NCBI RefSeq assembly: GCF_002906155.1
Contig: NZ_MUJK01000007.1
Span: 1 to 64,000 of the forward strand
DNA from: Pseudomonas laurylsulfativorans
GTDB taxonomy: Bacteria > Pseudomonadota > Gammaproteobacteria > Pseudomonadales > Pseudomonadaceae
Reading direction: 5' to 3'
Length of the DNA stretch: 64,000 nt
Shown here: positions 24,931 to 36,437 of the stretch, in pieces
Numbering within the stretch: the first letter of the stretch is position 1
Layout: each line of letters begins with the position of its first letter
Notes under the pieces: model-generated
Seen by the model: only the letters and a program-made list of their open reading frames with translations
Database searches by the model: none
Told to the model about the DNA's origin: nothing
Translations under genes and position numbers: made by a program

Positions 24931-25731
24931 ATGCCAGCCATCACCCTGACCACCCTGCAAGGTCTGAAGCAAAAAGGTGAAAAGATCACCATGCTGACCT
25001 GCTACGACGCAACCTTCGCCCACGCCTGCAATCAGGCCGGCGTCGAAGTGCTGCTGGTGGGCGACTCCCTCGGCATGGTTTTGCAGGGCCACGACAGCAC
25101 GTTGCCTGTCACCACCGCCGAAATGGCTTACCACGTGGCCTCCGTCAAACGCGGTAACAGCGATGCCTTCATCCTCGCCGACCTGCCTTTCATGGCCTAT
25201 GCCACCACCGAGCAAGCCATGACCAACAGCGCCCTGTTGATGCAGGCTGGCGCGCACATGGTCAAGGTTGAAGGGGCGTTGTGGCTGGCCGATTCGATTC
25301 GCCTGCTGGCCGAGCGCGGCATCCCTGTTTGCGCGCACATGGGCCTGACACCGCAATCGGTGAACATCCTTGGTGGCTACAAGGTCCAGGGTCGCAATGA
25401 AAACCAGGCGCGGCAGATGCGTGCCGACGCGATTTCCCTGGAACAGGCTGGCGCGGCAATGCTGCTGCTCGAGTGCGTCCCGAGCGAACTGGCAGAAGAA
25501 ATCACCCAGGCGGTGAAAATTCCAGTGATCGGTATTGGCGCCGGCAATCGCACCGACGGTCAGGTGCTGGTCCTGCACGACATGCTGGGACTGTCCATTA
25601 CCGGCCGCGTGCCAAAATTCGTGAAAAACTTCATGACTGGCCAGACCAGTATTGAAGCTGCACTGAGTGCCTACGTGACTGAAGTCAAAGCGGCGACCTT
25701 CCCTGGGATCGAACACGGATTCTCTGCATGA
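24931..25731 (+). CDS. panB: 3-methyl-2-oxobutanoate hydroxymethyltransferase
   Basis: 266 residues, a TIM-barrel enzyme that adds a hydroxymethyl group from methylene-tetrahydrofolate to ketoisovalerate, the first pantothenate-specific step. Conserved segments: MLTCYDATFA, VGDSLGMVLQGHDSTLPVT (metal-binding Asp), KVEGA and HMGLTPQS. GAGGAAC precedes the ATG. It overlaps panC by four bases (ATGA). Its substrate comes from the ilv pathway encoded at 3-6 kb. Confidence 0.97.
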   Translation: MPAITLTTLQGLKQKGEKITMLTCYDATFAHACNQAGVEVLLVGDSLGMVLQGHDSTLPVTTAEMAYHVASVKRGNSDAFILADLPFMAYATTEQAMTNSALLMQAGAHMVKVEGALWLADSIRLLAERGIPVCAHMGLTPQSVNILGGYKVQGRNENQARQMRADAISLEQAGAAMLLLECVPSELAEEITQAVKIPVIGIGAGNRTDGQVLVLHDMLGLSITGRVPKFVKNFMTGQTSIEAALSAYVTEVKAATFPGIEHGFSA

Positions 25732-26588
25732 ACACCGTAAAAACCGTACGCGAACTGCGGGCCGCCGTGGCCCGTGCCCGTAGCGAAGGCAAGCGCATCG
25801 CCTTTGTGCCAACCATGGGCAACCTGCACAGCGGCCACGTTGCGCTGGTGACCAAAGCCTCCCAGCGGGCGGACTTCGTGGTCGCGAGCGTTTTCGTCAA
25901 CCCACTGCAATTCGGTGCTGGCGAAGACCTCGACAAGTACCCGCGCACTCTCGCCGCCGACCAGGAAAAACTGCTCCAGGCCGGTTGCCATTTGCTGTTT
26001 GCACCCACGGTTGAAGAGATGTACCCCGACGGCATGACCGGCCAGACCCGCGTCAGCGTCCCGCAATTGTCCGAAGGCCTGTGCGGCGCGAGCCGTCCGG
26101 GGCATTTTGAAGGCGTGGCAACGGTGGTCAGCAAGCTGTTCAACATGGTCCAGCCGGATCTGGCGATTTTCGGCGAGAAAGACTTCCAGCAACTGGCGGT
26201 GATTCGCGCGCTGGTACACGACCTGAACATGCCGATCCAAATCATCGGTGAGCCGACCGTTCGAGCGGCCGATGGCCTGGCGCTGTCGTCGCGCAACGGC
26301 TTCCTCAATGAAGAGCAGCGGGCCCTGGCGCCGCTGGTGTATCGCACGTTGAGCGAGATCGCCGAGTCGATCAAACAAGGTGAGCGCGACTTCCCGGCGT
26401 TGATCCGCATGAAGCTGCACCAACTCGAAGCTGCCGGCCTGCGCCCGGATTACCTGGAAATCCGCCACGCCCTGACCTTGCGCCCGGCAACGGCGCAGGA
26501 TCGTGACCTGGTGATTCTGGTGGCGGCGTTCCTCGGGACTACGCGGTTGATCGACAACCTGCACCTGAACCTCGACGCGCCAAACTAA
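25728..26588 (+). CDS. panC: Pantothenate synthetase
   Basis: 286 residues, joining pantoate and beta-alanine with ATP through a pantoyl-adenylate. Nucleotidylyltransferase motifs: PTMGNLHSGHVALV (with HxGH) and VRAADGLALSSRNGFL (KMSKS-like loop equivalent). Overlaps panB and is followed by a REPIN before panD. Confidence 0.97.
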   Translation: MNTVKTVRELRAAVARARSEGKRIAFVPTMGNLHSGHVALVTKASQRADFVVASVFVNPLQFGAGEDLDKYPRTLAADQEKLLQAGCHLLFAPTVEEMYPDGMTGQTRVSVPQLSEGLCGASRPGHFEGVATVVSKLFNMVQPDLAIFGEKDFQQLAVIRALVHDLNMPIQIIGEPTVRAADGLALSSRNGFLNEEQRALAPLVYRTLSEIAESIKQGERDFPALIRMKLHQLEAAGLRPDYLEIRHALTLRPATAQDRDLVILVAAFLGTTRLIDNLHLNLDAPN

Positions 26589-26601
26589 ACACCGAGATTC
26601 C

Positions 26602-26691
26602 CCTGTCTCGCGATGAACTCCGACGCGCCGCGTACATTCAGAAAATACGCGTAATCGTTAACGTCCATCGCGAGCAAGCGCGCTCCTACAG
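26602..26691. repeat. REPIN, class A, left arm truncated
   Basis: The right arm is a normal REP unit, but the left arm (CCTGTCTCGCGATGAAC) lacks about 13 bases of the usual unit. The central about 60 bases are nearly identical to the REPIN at 31182. It separates panC and panD. Confidence 0.8.
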
Positions 26692-26779
26692 GGGCATCTG
26701 TGCCCAAACAGACTGTATTGCCGCCCACAACCCCATCGGGCAAACTGCCCGCCGTTCGATTCCGACCTGGGAAATACTC

Positions 26780-27160
26780 ATGCACGCCATCATGCTCAAA
26801 GCCAAGCTGCATCGCGCCGAAGTCACCCACGCTGTACTCGATTACGAAGGTTCCTGCGCCATCGACGGCGAATGGCTGGACCTGTCCGGTATCCGTGAGT
26901 ACGAACAGATCCAGATCTACAACGTCGACAACGGCGAGCGCTTCACCACCTACGCCATCCGTGGCGAAGAAGGTTCGCGCATGATCTCGGTCAACGGCGC
27001 CGCTGCGCACAAAGCCAAGGTTGGCGATCGCGTCATCATCTGCGCTTACGCTCACTACAGCGAAGCCGAACTGCTCAACTTCAAGCCGCGCATGCTCTAC
27101 ATGGCACCGGGCAATGAATTGAGCCACACCAGCAACGCCATTCCGGTCCAGGTCGCCTGA
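26780..27160 (+). CDS. panD: Aspartate 1-decarboxylase proenzyme
   Basis: 126 residues, the standard length. The self-processing site Gly24-Ser25 (YEGSCAID) is intact; cleavage turns Ser25 into the pyruvoyl group that decarboxylates aspartate to beta-alanine for PanC. The invariant region around YNVDNGERFTTY is present. Third gene of the panBCD set, though the REPIN upstream may affect how much it is co-expressed. Confidence 0.97.
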   Translation: MHAIMLKAKLHRAEVTHAVLDYEGSCAIDGEWLDLSGIREYEQIQIYNVDNGERFTTYAIRGEEGSRMISVNGAAAHKAKVGDRVIICAYAHYSEAELLNFKPRMLYMAPGNELSHTSNAIPVQVA

Positions 27161-27382
27161 TCCGAGTCCTGTCTCTTCCGTTTGTCGGACTATTCCTGAC
27201 TTCGTATAAAAAAGTACCGGAAACAGGTCAGACAAAGCCAAGACAGATCATTGCGCGGGGTTTACTGTATTCGCCCTGCGCCATGAAATCGTGTCGACGC
27301 AGTTGACCGGAACGCCCACCCATAGCGCTCCGGGATTTTTAGTGTTCAAAAGGCCGTTCAAGTAAAAAGGAAACCCGCAGCG

Positions 27383-29047
27383 ATGGCGTATTACCGCACT
27401 CCTCACGATGTGACCGCTCTGCCCGCCTGGCAAGCGTTGAATGACCACCGCCAAGCCATGCAGGATTTCAGCATGCGCGAAGCCTTCAATGCCGATCCGC
27501 AGCGTTTTACTCAATTCACCCTCAGCAGCTGCGGCCTGTTTCTCGACTACTCGAAGAACCTGATCAACGCCGAGACCCGCAATCTGCTGGTGGGCCTGGC
27601 CAACGAAGTCGACCTCAAGGGCGCGATCAAATCGCTGTTCGACGGCGAAATCGTCAACGCTTCCGAAGGCCGTCCGGCCCTGCACACCGCCCTGCGCCGC
27701 CCGGTTGGCGACAAGCTGTCGGTCAACGGCGTCAACGTCATGCCCGAAGTGCACAAGGTGCTGAACCAGATCACCGATCTCGTGGGCCGTATCCACGATG
27801 GTCTGTGGCGCGGTTACACCGAGAAGCCGATCACCGACGTGGTCAACATTGGCATCGGCGGCTCCTTCCTCGGCCCTGAGCTGGTGTCCGAAGCCTTGCT
27901 GTCCTACGCCCAGAAAGGCGTTCGTTGCCATTACCTGGCAAATATCGACGGCAGCGAGTTCCACGAACTGACCATGAAGCTGCGCGCCGAGACCACTCTG
28001 TTCATCGTCTCGTCGAAATCCTTCAACACCCTCGAAACCCTGAAAAACGCCCAGGCTGCCCGTGCCTGGTATCTGGCCCAGGGGGGTTCGGAAGCCGAAC
28101 TGTACCGCCACTTCATCGCGGTATCGAGCAATAACGCCGCCGCGGTGGCGTTCGGCATCCGCGAAGAAAACATCTTCCCGATGTGGGACTGGGTCGGCGG
28201 CCGCTACTCGCTGTGGTCGGCCATCGGTCTGCCGATCGCCCTGGCCATCGGCATGTCCAACTTCAAGGAATTGCTGTCCGGTGCCTACACCATGGACCAG
28301 CACTTCCTGACCGCGCCGTTCGAACAGAACATGCCGGTGCTGCTGGCCTTGCTCGGCGTGTGGTACGGCAACTTCTGGGGCGCGCAAAGCCACGCGATCC
28401 TGCCGTACGATCACTACCTGCGTAACATCACCAAGCACCTGCAACAGCTGGACATGGAATCCAACGGCAAGAGCGTGCGCCAGGACGGCAAGCCGGTTTC
28501 CACCGACACCGGGCCGGTGATCTGGGGGGGCGTCGGCTGCAACGGTCAACACGCCTACCACCAGTTGCTGCACCAGGGCACCCAGTTGATCCCGGCCGAC
28601 TTCATCGTGCCGATCGTCAGCTTCAACCCGGTGTCCGACCACCACCAGTGGCTGTACGCCAACTGCCTGTCGCAGAGCCAGGCGCTGATGCTCGGCAAGA
28701 CCCTCGCCGAAGCCGAAACCGAGCTGCGCGACAAAGGCATGAGCGAAGCCGAGGTGCACAAACTCGCGCCGCACAAGGTGATCCCGGGCAACCGCCCGAG
28801 CAACACCCTGGTGGTCGAACGCATCAGCCCGCGCCGCCTCGGCGCGCTGGTGGCGATGTACGAACACAAAGTCTTCGTGCAGAGCGTGATCTGGGGCATC
28901 AATGCCTTCGACCAGTGGGGTGTGGAGCTGGGCAAAGAGCTGGGCAAAGGCGTCTACAACCGTCTGGTCGGCAGCGAAGAAACCACGGCCGAGGACGCCT
29001 CGACCCAAGGGCTGATCAACTACTTCCGTGGTCGTCACCGCGGGTGA
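27383..29047 (+). CDS. pgi: Glucose-6-phosphate isomerase
   Basis: 554 residues. Interconverts glucose-6-phosphate and fructose-6-phosphate. Signature segments: VNIGIGGSFLGPELVSEAL, SSKSFNTLETL, IFPMWDWVGGRYSLWSAIGLPI and the catalytic glutamate/histidine region GGVGCNGQHAYHQLLHQGT. AAAGGAAA lies upstream of the ATG. In pseudomonads, which use the Entner-Doudoroff route, the enzyme serves mainly gluconeogenesis and cycling. A 643-codon frame on the opposite strand is a shadow. Confidence 0.97.
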   Translation: MAYYRTPHDVTALPAWQALNDHRQAMQDFSMREAFNADPQRFTQFTLSSCGLFLDYSKNLINAETRNLLVGLANEVDLKGAIKSLFDGEIVNASEGRPALHTALRRPVGDKLSVNGVNVMPEVHKVLNQITDLVGRIHDGLWRGYTEKPITDVVNIGIGGSFLGPELVSEALLSYAQKGVRCHYLANIDGSEFHELTMKLRAETTLFIVSSKSFNTLETLKNAQAARAWYLAQGGSEAELYRHFIAVSSNNAAAVAFGIREENIFPMWDWVGGRYSLWSAIGLPIALAIGMSNFKELLSGAYTMDQHFLTAPFEQNMPVLLALLGVWYGNFWGAQSHAILPYDHYLRNITKHLQQLDMESNGKSVRQDGKPVSTDTGPVIWGGVGCNGQHAYHQLLHQGTQLIPADFIVPIVSFNPVSDHHQWLYANCLSQSQALMLGKTLAEAETELRDKGMSEAEVHKLAPHKVIPGNRPSNTLVVERISPRRLGALVAMYEHKVFVQSVIWGINAFDQWGVELGKELGKGVYNRLVGSEETTAEDASTQGLINYFRGRHRG

Positions 29048-29060
29048 TTTGATGGCCCCC

Positions 29061-29149
29061 TGTAGGAGCTGGCTTGCCAGCGATGACGGTGTGTCAGTCC
29101 AATAAATTTTGACTGATCCACCGCTTTCGCTGGCAAGCCAGCTCCTACG
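29061..29149. repeat. REPIN, class B
   Basis: Inverted pair of TGTAGGAGCTGGCTTGCCAG units around about 45 bases, between pgi and acsA. The arm differs from class A by GCTGGCTTGCCAGC in place of GCGAGCTTGCTCGC. Confidence 0.85.
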
Positions 29150-29232
29150 AGGGTCGCACCGCTCCCCTCTTGAACCCATTGACCTCTCGGCGCATCTTTA
29201 TCTTTGTCGCAAAACAAGAATAAGGAACCGTC

Positions 29233-31170
<1,938 letters not shown>

Positions 31171-31181
31171 CGGACTGCGCC

Positions 31182-31280
31182 CTGTAGGAGCTCGCTCGCG
31201 ATGAACTCCGACGCGCCGCGTACATTCAGGAAACACGCGTAATCGTTAACGTCCATCGCGAGCAAAGCTCGCTCCTACAG
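31182..31280. repeat. REPIN, class A
   Basis: Inverted REP pair; its centre is almost the same sequence as in the REPIN at 26602. It ends seven bases before the ATG of the next gene, so it forms the leader of that mRNA. Confidence 0.85.
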
Positions 31281-31287
31281 GTTCTCC

Positions 31288-32160
31288 ATGGAATTCATCC
31301 GCACCCGCATCGAAACCCAGATCATGAGCCTGACCGGTTTATCACTGGGCAAGCTCGACCTGGAAAACCCCAAGGGCGATCCCGGCCTGTTCGGGCCGGA
31401 CTCGGTGAGTTGGCAAGTCCATGGCGATTTCAGCAGCATGCTGATCGGTGGCATCAGCGCCCTGATGCTACAAGCCCTACACCCGCTGGCACTGGCCGGG
31501 GTCTGGGATCATTCGAACTTTCGTGAAGACATGCTCGGTCGCTTGCGCCGCACTGGGCAATTCATCTCCGGCACCACCTTCGGTTCTCGAAAGGATGCCG
31601 ACTGGCTGATCGAAAAAGTCCGCACCATTCATTTGCAGATTACCGGCACGGCGCCGGATGGACGCCCCTACGCCGCCAGCGATCCCCAATTGCTGACGTG
31701 GGTGCATGTGGCGGAAGTCAGCAACTTCCTCGCCGCACATTTGCGCTATCGCAATCCGCACCTGTCCCTGGCCGACCAGGATCGCTACTACGCTGAAATT
31801 GCCCTGGTCGCCGAGCGCCTCGGCGCCCGGGATGTGCCCCGTTCGCGACAGGAAATTGCCGACTACCTTGAGCGCATGCGTCCACAGTTGCTATGCGACG
31901 AACGCAGTCGGGAAGTCCTGCGCCTGCTACTGAACGCTCCCTCCCCCAGCCGTTTGGCCAAGCCATTTGGCGGGTTGATGATGCAGGCCGGGATCGACCT
32001 GCTGCCGGACTGGGCCAGTGACATGCTCGGCGTCAGCCAGTACCCGTTGCAACGTAAGCTGATTCGCGCCAGCGTCAATCGCAGCGCGCCTATGCTGCGC
32101 TGGGCGGTGCGTAATGGATCGGTGCAGCGGGCCAAGCGACGGATGGGTTTACTGACCTGA
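31288..32160 (+). CDS. DUF2236 / MpaB-like oxygenase family protein
   Basis: 290 residues resembling the DUF2236 family (ER-bound oxygenase MpaB and latex-clearing protein Lcp relatives), with SSMLIGGISALMLQALHPLA and conserved histidines (for example DHSNFREDMLGRL) that may hold a b-type heme. The substrate is unknown. No clear Shine-Dalgarno precedes the ATG; the upstream bases are the end of a REPIN. An ATG at 31324 is a possible later start. The transcript may come from acsA or from a promoter within the repeat. Confidence 0.75.
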   Translation: MEFIRTRIETQIMSLTGLSLGKLDLENPKGDPGLFGPDSVSWQVHGDFSSMLIGGISALMLQALHPLALAGVWDHSNFREDMLGRLRRTGQFISGTTFGSRKDADWLIEKVRTIHLQITGTAPDGRPYAASDPQLLTWVHVAEVSNFLAAHLRYRNPHLSLADQDRYYAEIALVAERLGARDVPRSRQEIADYLERMRPQLLCDERSREVLRLLLNAPSPSRLAKPFGGLMMQAGIDLLPDWASDMLGVSQYPLQRKLIRASVNRSAPMLRWAVRNGSVQRAKRRMGLLT

Positions 32161-32185
32161 ACACAACTTCTTGAATGTGATCACT

Positions 32186-32300
32186 CTGTGGCGAGGGAGC
32201 TTGCTCCCGCTCGAGTGCGTAGCGCTCGCAAAAAAACCGAAATCTACCGGGATTTTTGGGCCGCTTCGCAGCCCAGCGGGAGCAAGCTCCCTCGCCACAG
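32186..32300. repeat. REPIN, class C
   Basis: Inverted pair of CTGTGGCGAGGGAGCTTGCT units separated by about 65 bases, between the DUF2236 and methyltransferase genes. Sequence class distinct from the A and B elements. Confidence 0.85.
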
Positions 32301-32369
32301 GCAGGCCCCTCATCTCAGCTCCAAACTGTTAAACTCCCGCGCCCAATTCCCTCCTGCAAGGCGCCCAGC

Positions 32370-33386
32370 ATGTCTTCCTTGAATCAGGCGCTGCGCGCCG
32401 CCCTCGATCAACGCCAGGACCTGCTCGCCGAACTGCACCAGCAAGGCACCGATTGCTATCGCCTGTTCCACGGCAGCCAGGAAGGTGCCGGAGGCCTGAC
32501 CATCGACCGTTACGGCCCGCAGTTGCTGGTGCAGAGTTTCCACCAGCCACTGGAACGCGAGACGCTGCTGCAACTGCACGAAGCGATCAATCAACACCTG
32601 GGTTTTGCCACCCTGCTGGTCTACAACGACCGGTCCCGAGGCAACTCGCGCATCGATCGCGAAGACATCGTCTACCGTGCCGACGACGCCGCCCTGCAAG
32701 ACCTGGTTGGCCACGAATGGGGCCTGAACTATCGGGTCCGTGGCCGCCATGCCGGACAAGACCCGCTGCTGTTCCTCGACCTGCGTAACACCCGCGGCTG
32801 GGTCAAGGATCACAGCAAGAACAAAAGCGTGTTGAACCTGTTCGCCTACACCTGTGGTGTCGGCCTCAGTGCTGCCGCCGGTGGTGCGAGTGAGGTGTGC
32901 AACCTGGACTTCGCCGAAGGCAACCTGGCGGTCGGCCGGGAGAACGGCCAACTCAACCCGCAGTTGCCGACCATGGAATTTATCCAGTCCGACTACTTCC
33001 CGGCCATTCGCCAACTGGCTGGCCTGCCGATCAGCCAGCGCCGCGGGCAAAAACTGCCGAGCTATCAGCGCCTGGAACAGCGCCAGTACGATCTGGTGCT
33101 GCTGGACCCTCCGGCCTGGGCCAAGAGTGCGTTCGGCACCGTCGACCTGCTGCGCGACTACCAGAGCCTGCTCAAACCGGCCCTGCTGACAACCGCCGAC
33201 AACGGCGTGCTGATCTGCTGCAACAACCTGGCGAAAGTCAGCATGGACGACTGGCGCGAGCAGGTGTTGCGTTGTGCGGAGAAAGCCGGGCGACCAGTGC
33301 GTGAGTGGACCGTGATGAAGCCGGGCGGAGATTTTCCGTCGATGGATCAACAACCACCGCTGAAAACCCTGATCCTGCAACTCTGA
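32370..33386 (+). CDS. Class I SAM-dependent methyltransferase, RlmI/RlmK-like
   Basis: 338 residues. The C-terminal Rossmann domain has motif I VLNLFAYTCGVGLSAAAGG and the catalytic DPPAWAKS (motif IV), as in the 23S rRNA cytosine-C5 methyltransferases RlmI and related enzymes. The N-terminal part (residues 1-110) lacks an obvious PUA domain but keeps the GLTIDRYGPQLLVQ strand pattern. Substrate probably rRNA but not proven. The ATG at 32370 was preferred over an upstream one lying inside the REPIN. Confidence 0.78.
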   Translation: MSSLNQALRAALDQRQDLLAELHQQGTDCYRLFHGSQEGAGGLTIDRYGPQLLVQSFHQPLERETLLQLHEAINQHLGFATLLVYNDRSRGNSRIDREDIVYRADDAALQDLVGHEWGLNYRVRGRHAGQDPLLFLDLRNTRGWVKDHSKNKSVLNLFAYTCGVGLSAAAGGASEVCNLDFAEGNLAVGRENGQLNPQLPTMEFIQSDYFPAIRQLAGLPISQRRGQKLPSYQRLEQRQYDLVLLDPPAWAKSAFGTVDLLRDYQSLLKPALLTTADNGVLICCNNLAKVSMDDWREQVLRCAEKAGRPVREWTVMKPGGDFPSMDQQPPLKTLILQL

Positions 33387-33479
33387 CCGTTGTCGGAGAA
33401 ATCTAAAAATTCCTGAACAGGCCGATCACTTCGGAACCGGAAACGCGTGCCATACTCCAAGGCACTCCGATTCAGACAG

Positions 33480-36437
33480 ATGAAGCCACACATGTACAAA
33501 GGATTGATACGCGCCATCGGCGCCTTGTTGACTGCTCTGGCCCTCTACAGCTTGCTGGGCTTTCTGATTTTACCGGGGGTCGCGTTGCGCGTTGCCAACC
33601 AGCAACTGGCCAACTACGCCACCACCCCCGCCACCATCCAGCGGATCGAATTCAATCCGTTCAGCCTCGAACTGACCCTCTGGGGCTTGAACATCGGCGA
33701 GCCCGGCAAAGAGCAGGTCGGCTTCGAACGCCTGTACGCCAATCTGCAACTCGACAGCCTGTGGACCAAGGCGGTGCACCTGTCCGATATCGAACTGGAC
33801 AAGCCCAAGACCGAGATCCTGTTCAGCAAGGACGGCAAACTCAATCTGCTTGGGCTGTTCAAACTGCCAGCGAGCGAACCCACACCCACCGACCCGGATG
33901 CCAAGCCGTTTCCGCTGCGCATCGAACGGATCAAACTGGCCGGCGGCGCCGTGCACTTTGAAGACGCCCGGCCCAGCGAACCCATCGAGTTTCTCTACGA
34001 CAAGCTCGATTTCGAGCTGAAAAACCTCAGCACCCTGCCTGAGGACAGCGCCGACATGACCCTGGTGGCCATCGGTCCCTACGGCGGACAGATCGACTGG
34101 ACCGGCAATTTCAGCCTGATCCCAATCGCTTCCGAAGGTAAGCTGAAAATCACTGATGGCAAGATGAAAGCCTTTTGGCCCTATGTGCGCGATGCCGTAC
34201 CACTGGACCTCGAAAGCGGCGTGATGAGCATCAGTACCGACTACAAACTCAACCTGTCCAAGGAAACCGAGCTGCTGCTGAGCAATGTAGCGGTCAACAT
34301 CGCCCCCTTCGCGATCAAGGCCCCGGATGGGCGACCACTGGTGAAGCTTGAGCGCCTGGACATCAGCGAAACCACGGTGGACCTGGCCAAACAGCAAGTG
34401 GTGGTCGGCAAGATCCGCAGCAACAAACTGGAGACTTGGGCCGCATTGGAGTCGGACGGCCAGCTCGACTGGCAGAAACTGTTCGCCAGCCAGCCATCAA
34501 AACCCACAGCCAAGGCCAAGGCGGACGCCGAACCGACCAGTGCTCCGGCGGCCGCAGACTCACCGAAACCTGAACCGACCACACCGGGCAAACCCTGGCA
34601 GGTGCTGCTCAAGGATGTGCAGTTGCGCAACTACCAGGTGCATCTGGCTGACCGCAAGGCACAACCCGCCGTCGCTCTGGATCTGAGCCCTCTGAACCTC
34701 GACCTGCAAAACTTCGACAGCCTCAACGGCTCGCCCTTTACCCTCAAGCTCGATACCGGCGTGGGCAAGCAAGGCAAGATCATGGCCGATGGCGAGGTAA
34801 ACCTGGCCCCGGTCAGCGCCAGGCTGAAGGTACAGACCAAGGACATCGACCTGCGGGTTGCCCAGTCCTACATCACGCCATTCATTCGCCTGGAACTGCG
34901 CAGCGGCATGCTCGGCAGCGATCTGGCGGTCGACCTGAAAAGCACCGAGCCCCTGGCGTTCAACGTCACCGGCCGCGCCCAGGTCGATCAGTTGCATACC
35001 CTGGACACCCTTAAAACCCGCGACTTCCTCAAGTGGCAACAGGTCGTGGTCGAAGGCCTGAACTATCAGCATGGGGACAGCCTGTCGATCGACAAAATCA
35101 ACCTGTTACAGCCCTACGCGCGTTTCATGATCAATGATGATCGAACCACCAACATCGATGACCTACTGATTCCGCAGCCGGCGGACTCGGGAACAAAAAC
35201 CGCTGCGAGCAAACCGGCCAGCAAGGAAAAGCCGTTGGGCATCCACATCGGTGGCATTTTCATCAATGACGGTTCGGCCAACTTCGCCGACTTCAGCCTG
35301 ACGCCGAACTTCGCCACTGCCATCCAGCAACTCAACGGGCAGATTGGCACCATCGACAGCCGCCAGCCGAAACCGGCCGGTGTCGACGTCAAGGGCAAGG
35401 TCGATCGCTACGCGCCGGTGACCATCAAGGGCGCCGTCAATCCGTTCGACCCGATGGCCAGCCTCGACATCGCCACCAGCTTCAAACGCGTGGAACTGAC
35501 CACGCTGACGCCCTACTCCGGCAAGTTCGCCGGCTATCGAATCCGCAAAGGCCGGCTGAATCTCGACCTGCACTACCAGATCACCAAGGGCCAGCTCAAA
35601 GCTGAAAACAAAGTGGTGGTTGAACAGCTGCAACTCGGTGAAAAAGTCGACAGCCCGGATGCCGTGAGCCTGCCGCTGAAACTGGCTATTGCCTTGCTCA
35701 AGGACGTCGACGGCAAGATTTCCATCGAACTGCCGGTCACCGGCGACCTGAACAATCCGCAATTCAGCATCATGCCGATTGTCTGGCAGACCCTGCGTAA
35801 CCTGATCGTCAAAGCCGCGGCAGCGCCGTTCAAGCTCATTGGTGGGCTGGTCAACGGTGGTGGCGCGGAAGATCTGGGCAGTGTGTCGTTCGCTGCCGGT
35901 TCCAGCGACCTGAGCAAGGACGCCGAAGGCGCTCTGGACAAACTCTCCAAGGCACTCAAGGAACGCCCCGCCCTGCGCCTGGAAATCGAAGGCACCGCCG
36001 CCCAGAGCAGCGATGGCCCGCTGATCGCCGAACAACGCCTGGAACGTGAATACCAGTACAACTACTACAAAATGCTCCAGCGCCGCGGTGACAAGGTCCC
36101 GGCCCAGGCATCGTTGCTGGAAGTGCCGGACGGGGAAAAAGGCCCGCTGCTCGAGGGTATCTACCGCACCCGCCTGAAAACCCAGCCCCCTGCGGAATGG
36201 AAGGATCTGGGCAAGGAAGAGCGCACCGCGAAAATGCGTGCCGAGGTCATCAAATTCTGGAGCTCAAGTGACGTGCTGTTGCGTCAACTGGGTCAGGAAC
36301 GCGCCAGCAGCATCAAGGACTACCTGGTCGACAAGGCCCAGCTGGAAGACGACCGGGTGTACTTCATTGATGCCAATCTCGGCGAAGCAGAAAGTGACGG
36401 CCGCGTGATAACTCCGATGCATCTGGATGCCGAATGA
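33480..36437 (+). CDS. Large AsmA-like DUF748 envelope protein with OmpA-like C-terminus
   Basis: About 985 residues. One N-terminal membrane anchor (about 12-38) is followed by long beta-rich AsmA/DUF748 repeats in the periplasm, a Pro/Ala/Thr-rich linker near residues 340-370, and a C-terminal region resembling OmpA-type domains (DLGSVSFAAGSSDLSKDAEGALDKL). AsmA-like proteins are thought to bridge the envelope and move phospholipids, so a similar role is possible. The start could also be ATG 33492. It overlaps the next gene by four bases. Confidence 0.75.
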   Translation: MKPHMYKGLIRAIGALLTALALYSLLGFLILPGVALRVANQQLANYATTPATIQRIEFNPFSLELTLWGLNIGEPGKEQVGFERLYANLQLDSLWTKAVHLSDIELDKPKTEILFSKDGKLNLLGLFKLPASEPTPTDPDAKPFPLRIERIKLAGGAVHFEDARPSEPIEFLYDKLDFELKNLSTLPEDSADMTLVAIGPYGGQIDWTGNFSLIPIASEGKLKITDGKMKAFWPYVRDAVPLDLESGVMSISTDYKLNLSKETELLLSNVAVNIAPFAIKAPDGRPLVKLERLDISETTVDLAKQQVVVGKIRSNKLETWAALESDGQLDWQKLFASQPSKPTAKAKADAEPTSAPAAADSPKPEPTTPGKPWQVLLKDVQLRNYQVHLADRKAQPAVALDLSPLNLDLQNFDSLNGSPFTLKLDTGVGKQGKIMADGEVNLAPVSARLKVQTKDIDLRVAQSYITPFIRLELRSGMLGSDLAVDLKSTEPLAFNVTGRAQVDQLHTLDTLKTRDFLKWQQVVVEGLNYQHGDSLSIDKINLLQPYARFMINDDRTTNIDDLLIPQPADSGTKTAASKPASKEKPLGIHIGGIFINDGSANFADFSLTPNFATAIQQLNGQIGTIDSRQPKPAGVDVKGKVDRYAPVTIKGAVNPFDPMASLDIATSFKRVELTTLTPYSGKFAGYRIRKGRLNLDLHYQITKGQLKAENKVVVEQLQLGEKVDSPDAVSLPLKLAIALLKDVDGKISIELPVTGDLNNPQFSIMPIVWQTLRNLIVKAAAAPFKLIGGLVNGGGAEDLGSVSFAAGSSDLSKDAEGALDKLSKALKERPALRLEIEGTAAQSSDGPLIAEQRLEREYQYNYYKMLQRRGDKVPAQASLLEVPDGEKGPLLEGIYRTRLKTQPPAEWKDLGKEERTAKMRAEVIKFWSSSDVLLRQLGQERASSIKDYLVDKAQLEDDRVYFIDANLGEAESDGRVITPMHLDAE

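Noticed and set aside
27248..29179. A 643-codon open frame on the minus strand opposite pgi
   Set aside because: It mirrors the third-position GC bias of pgi; pgi has every family motif, and the antisense protein shows none.
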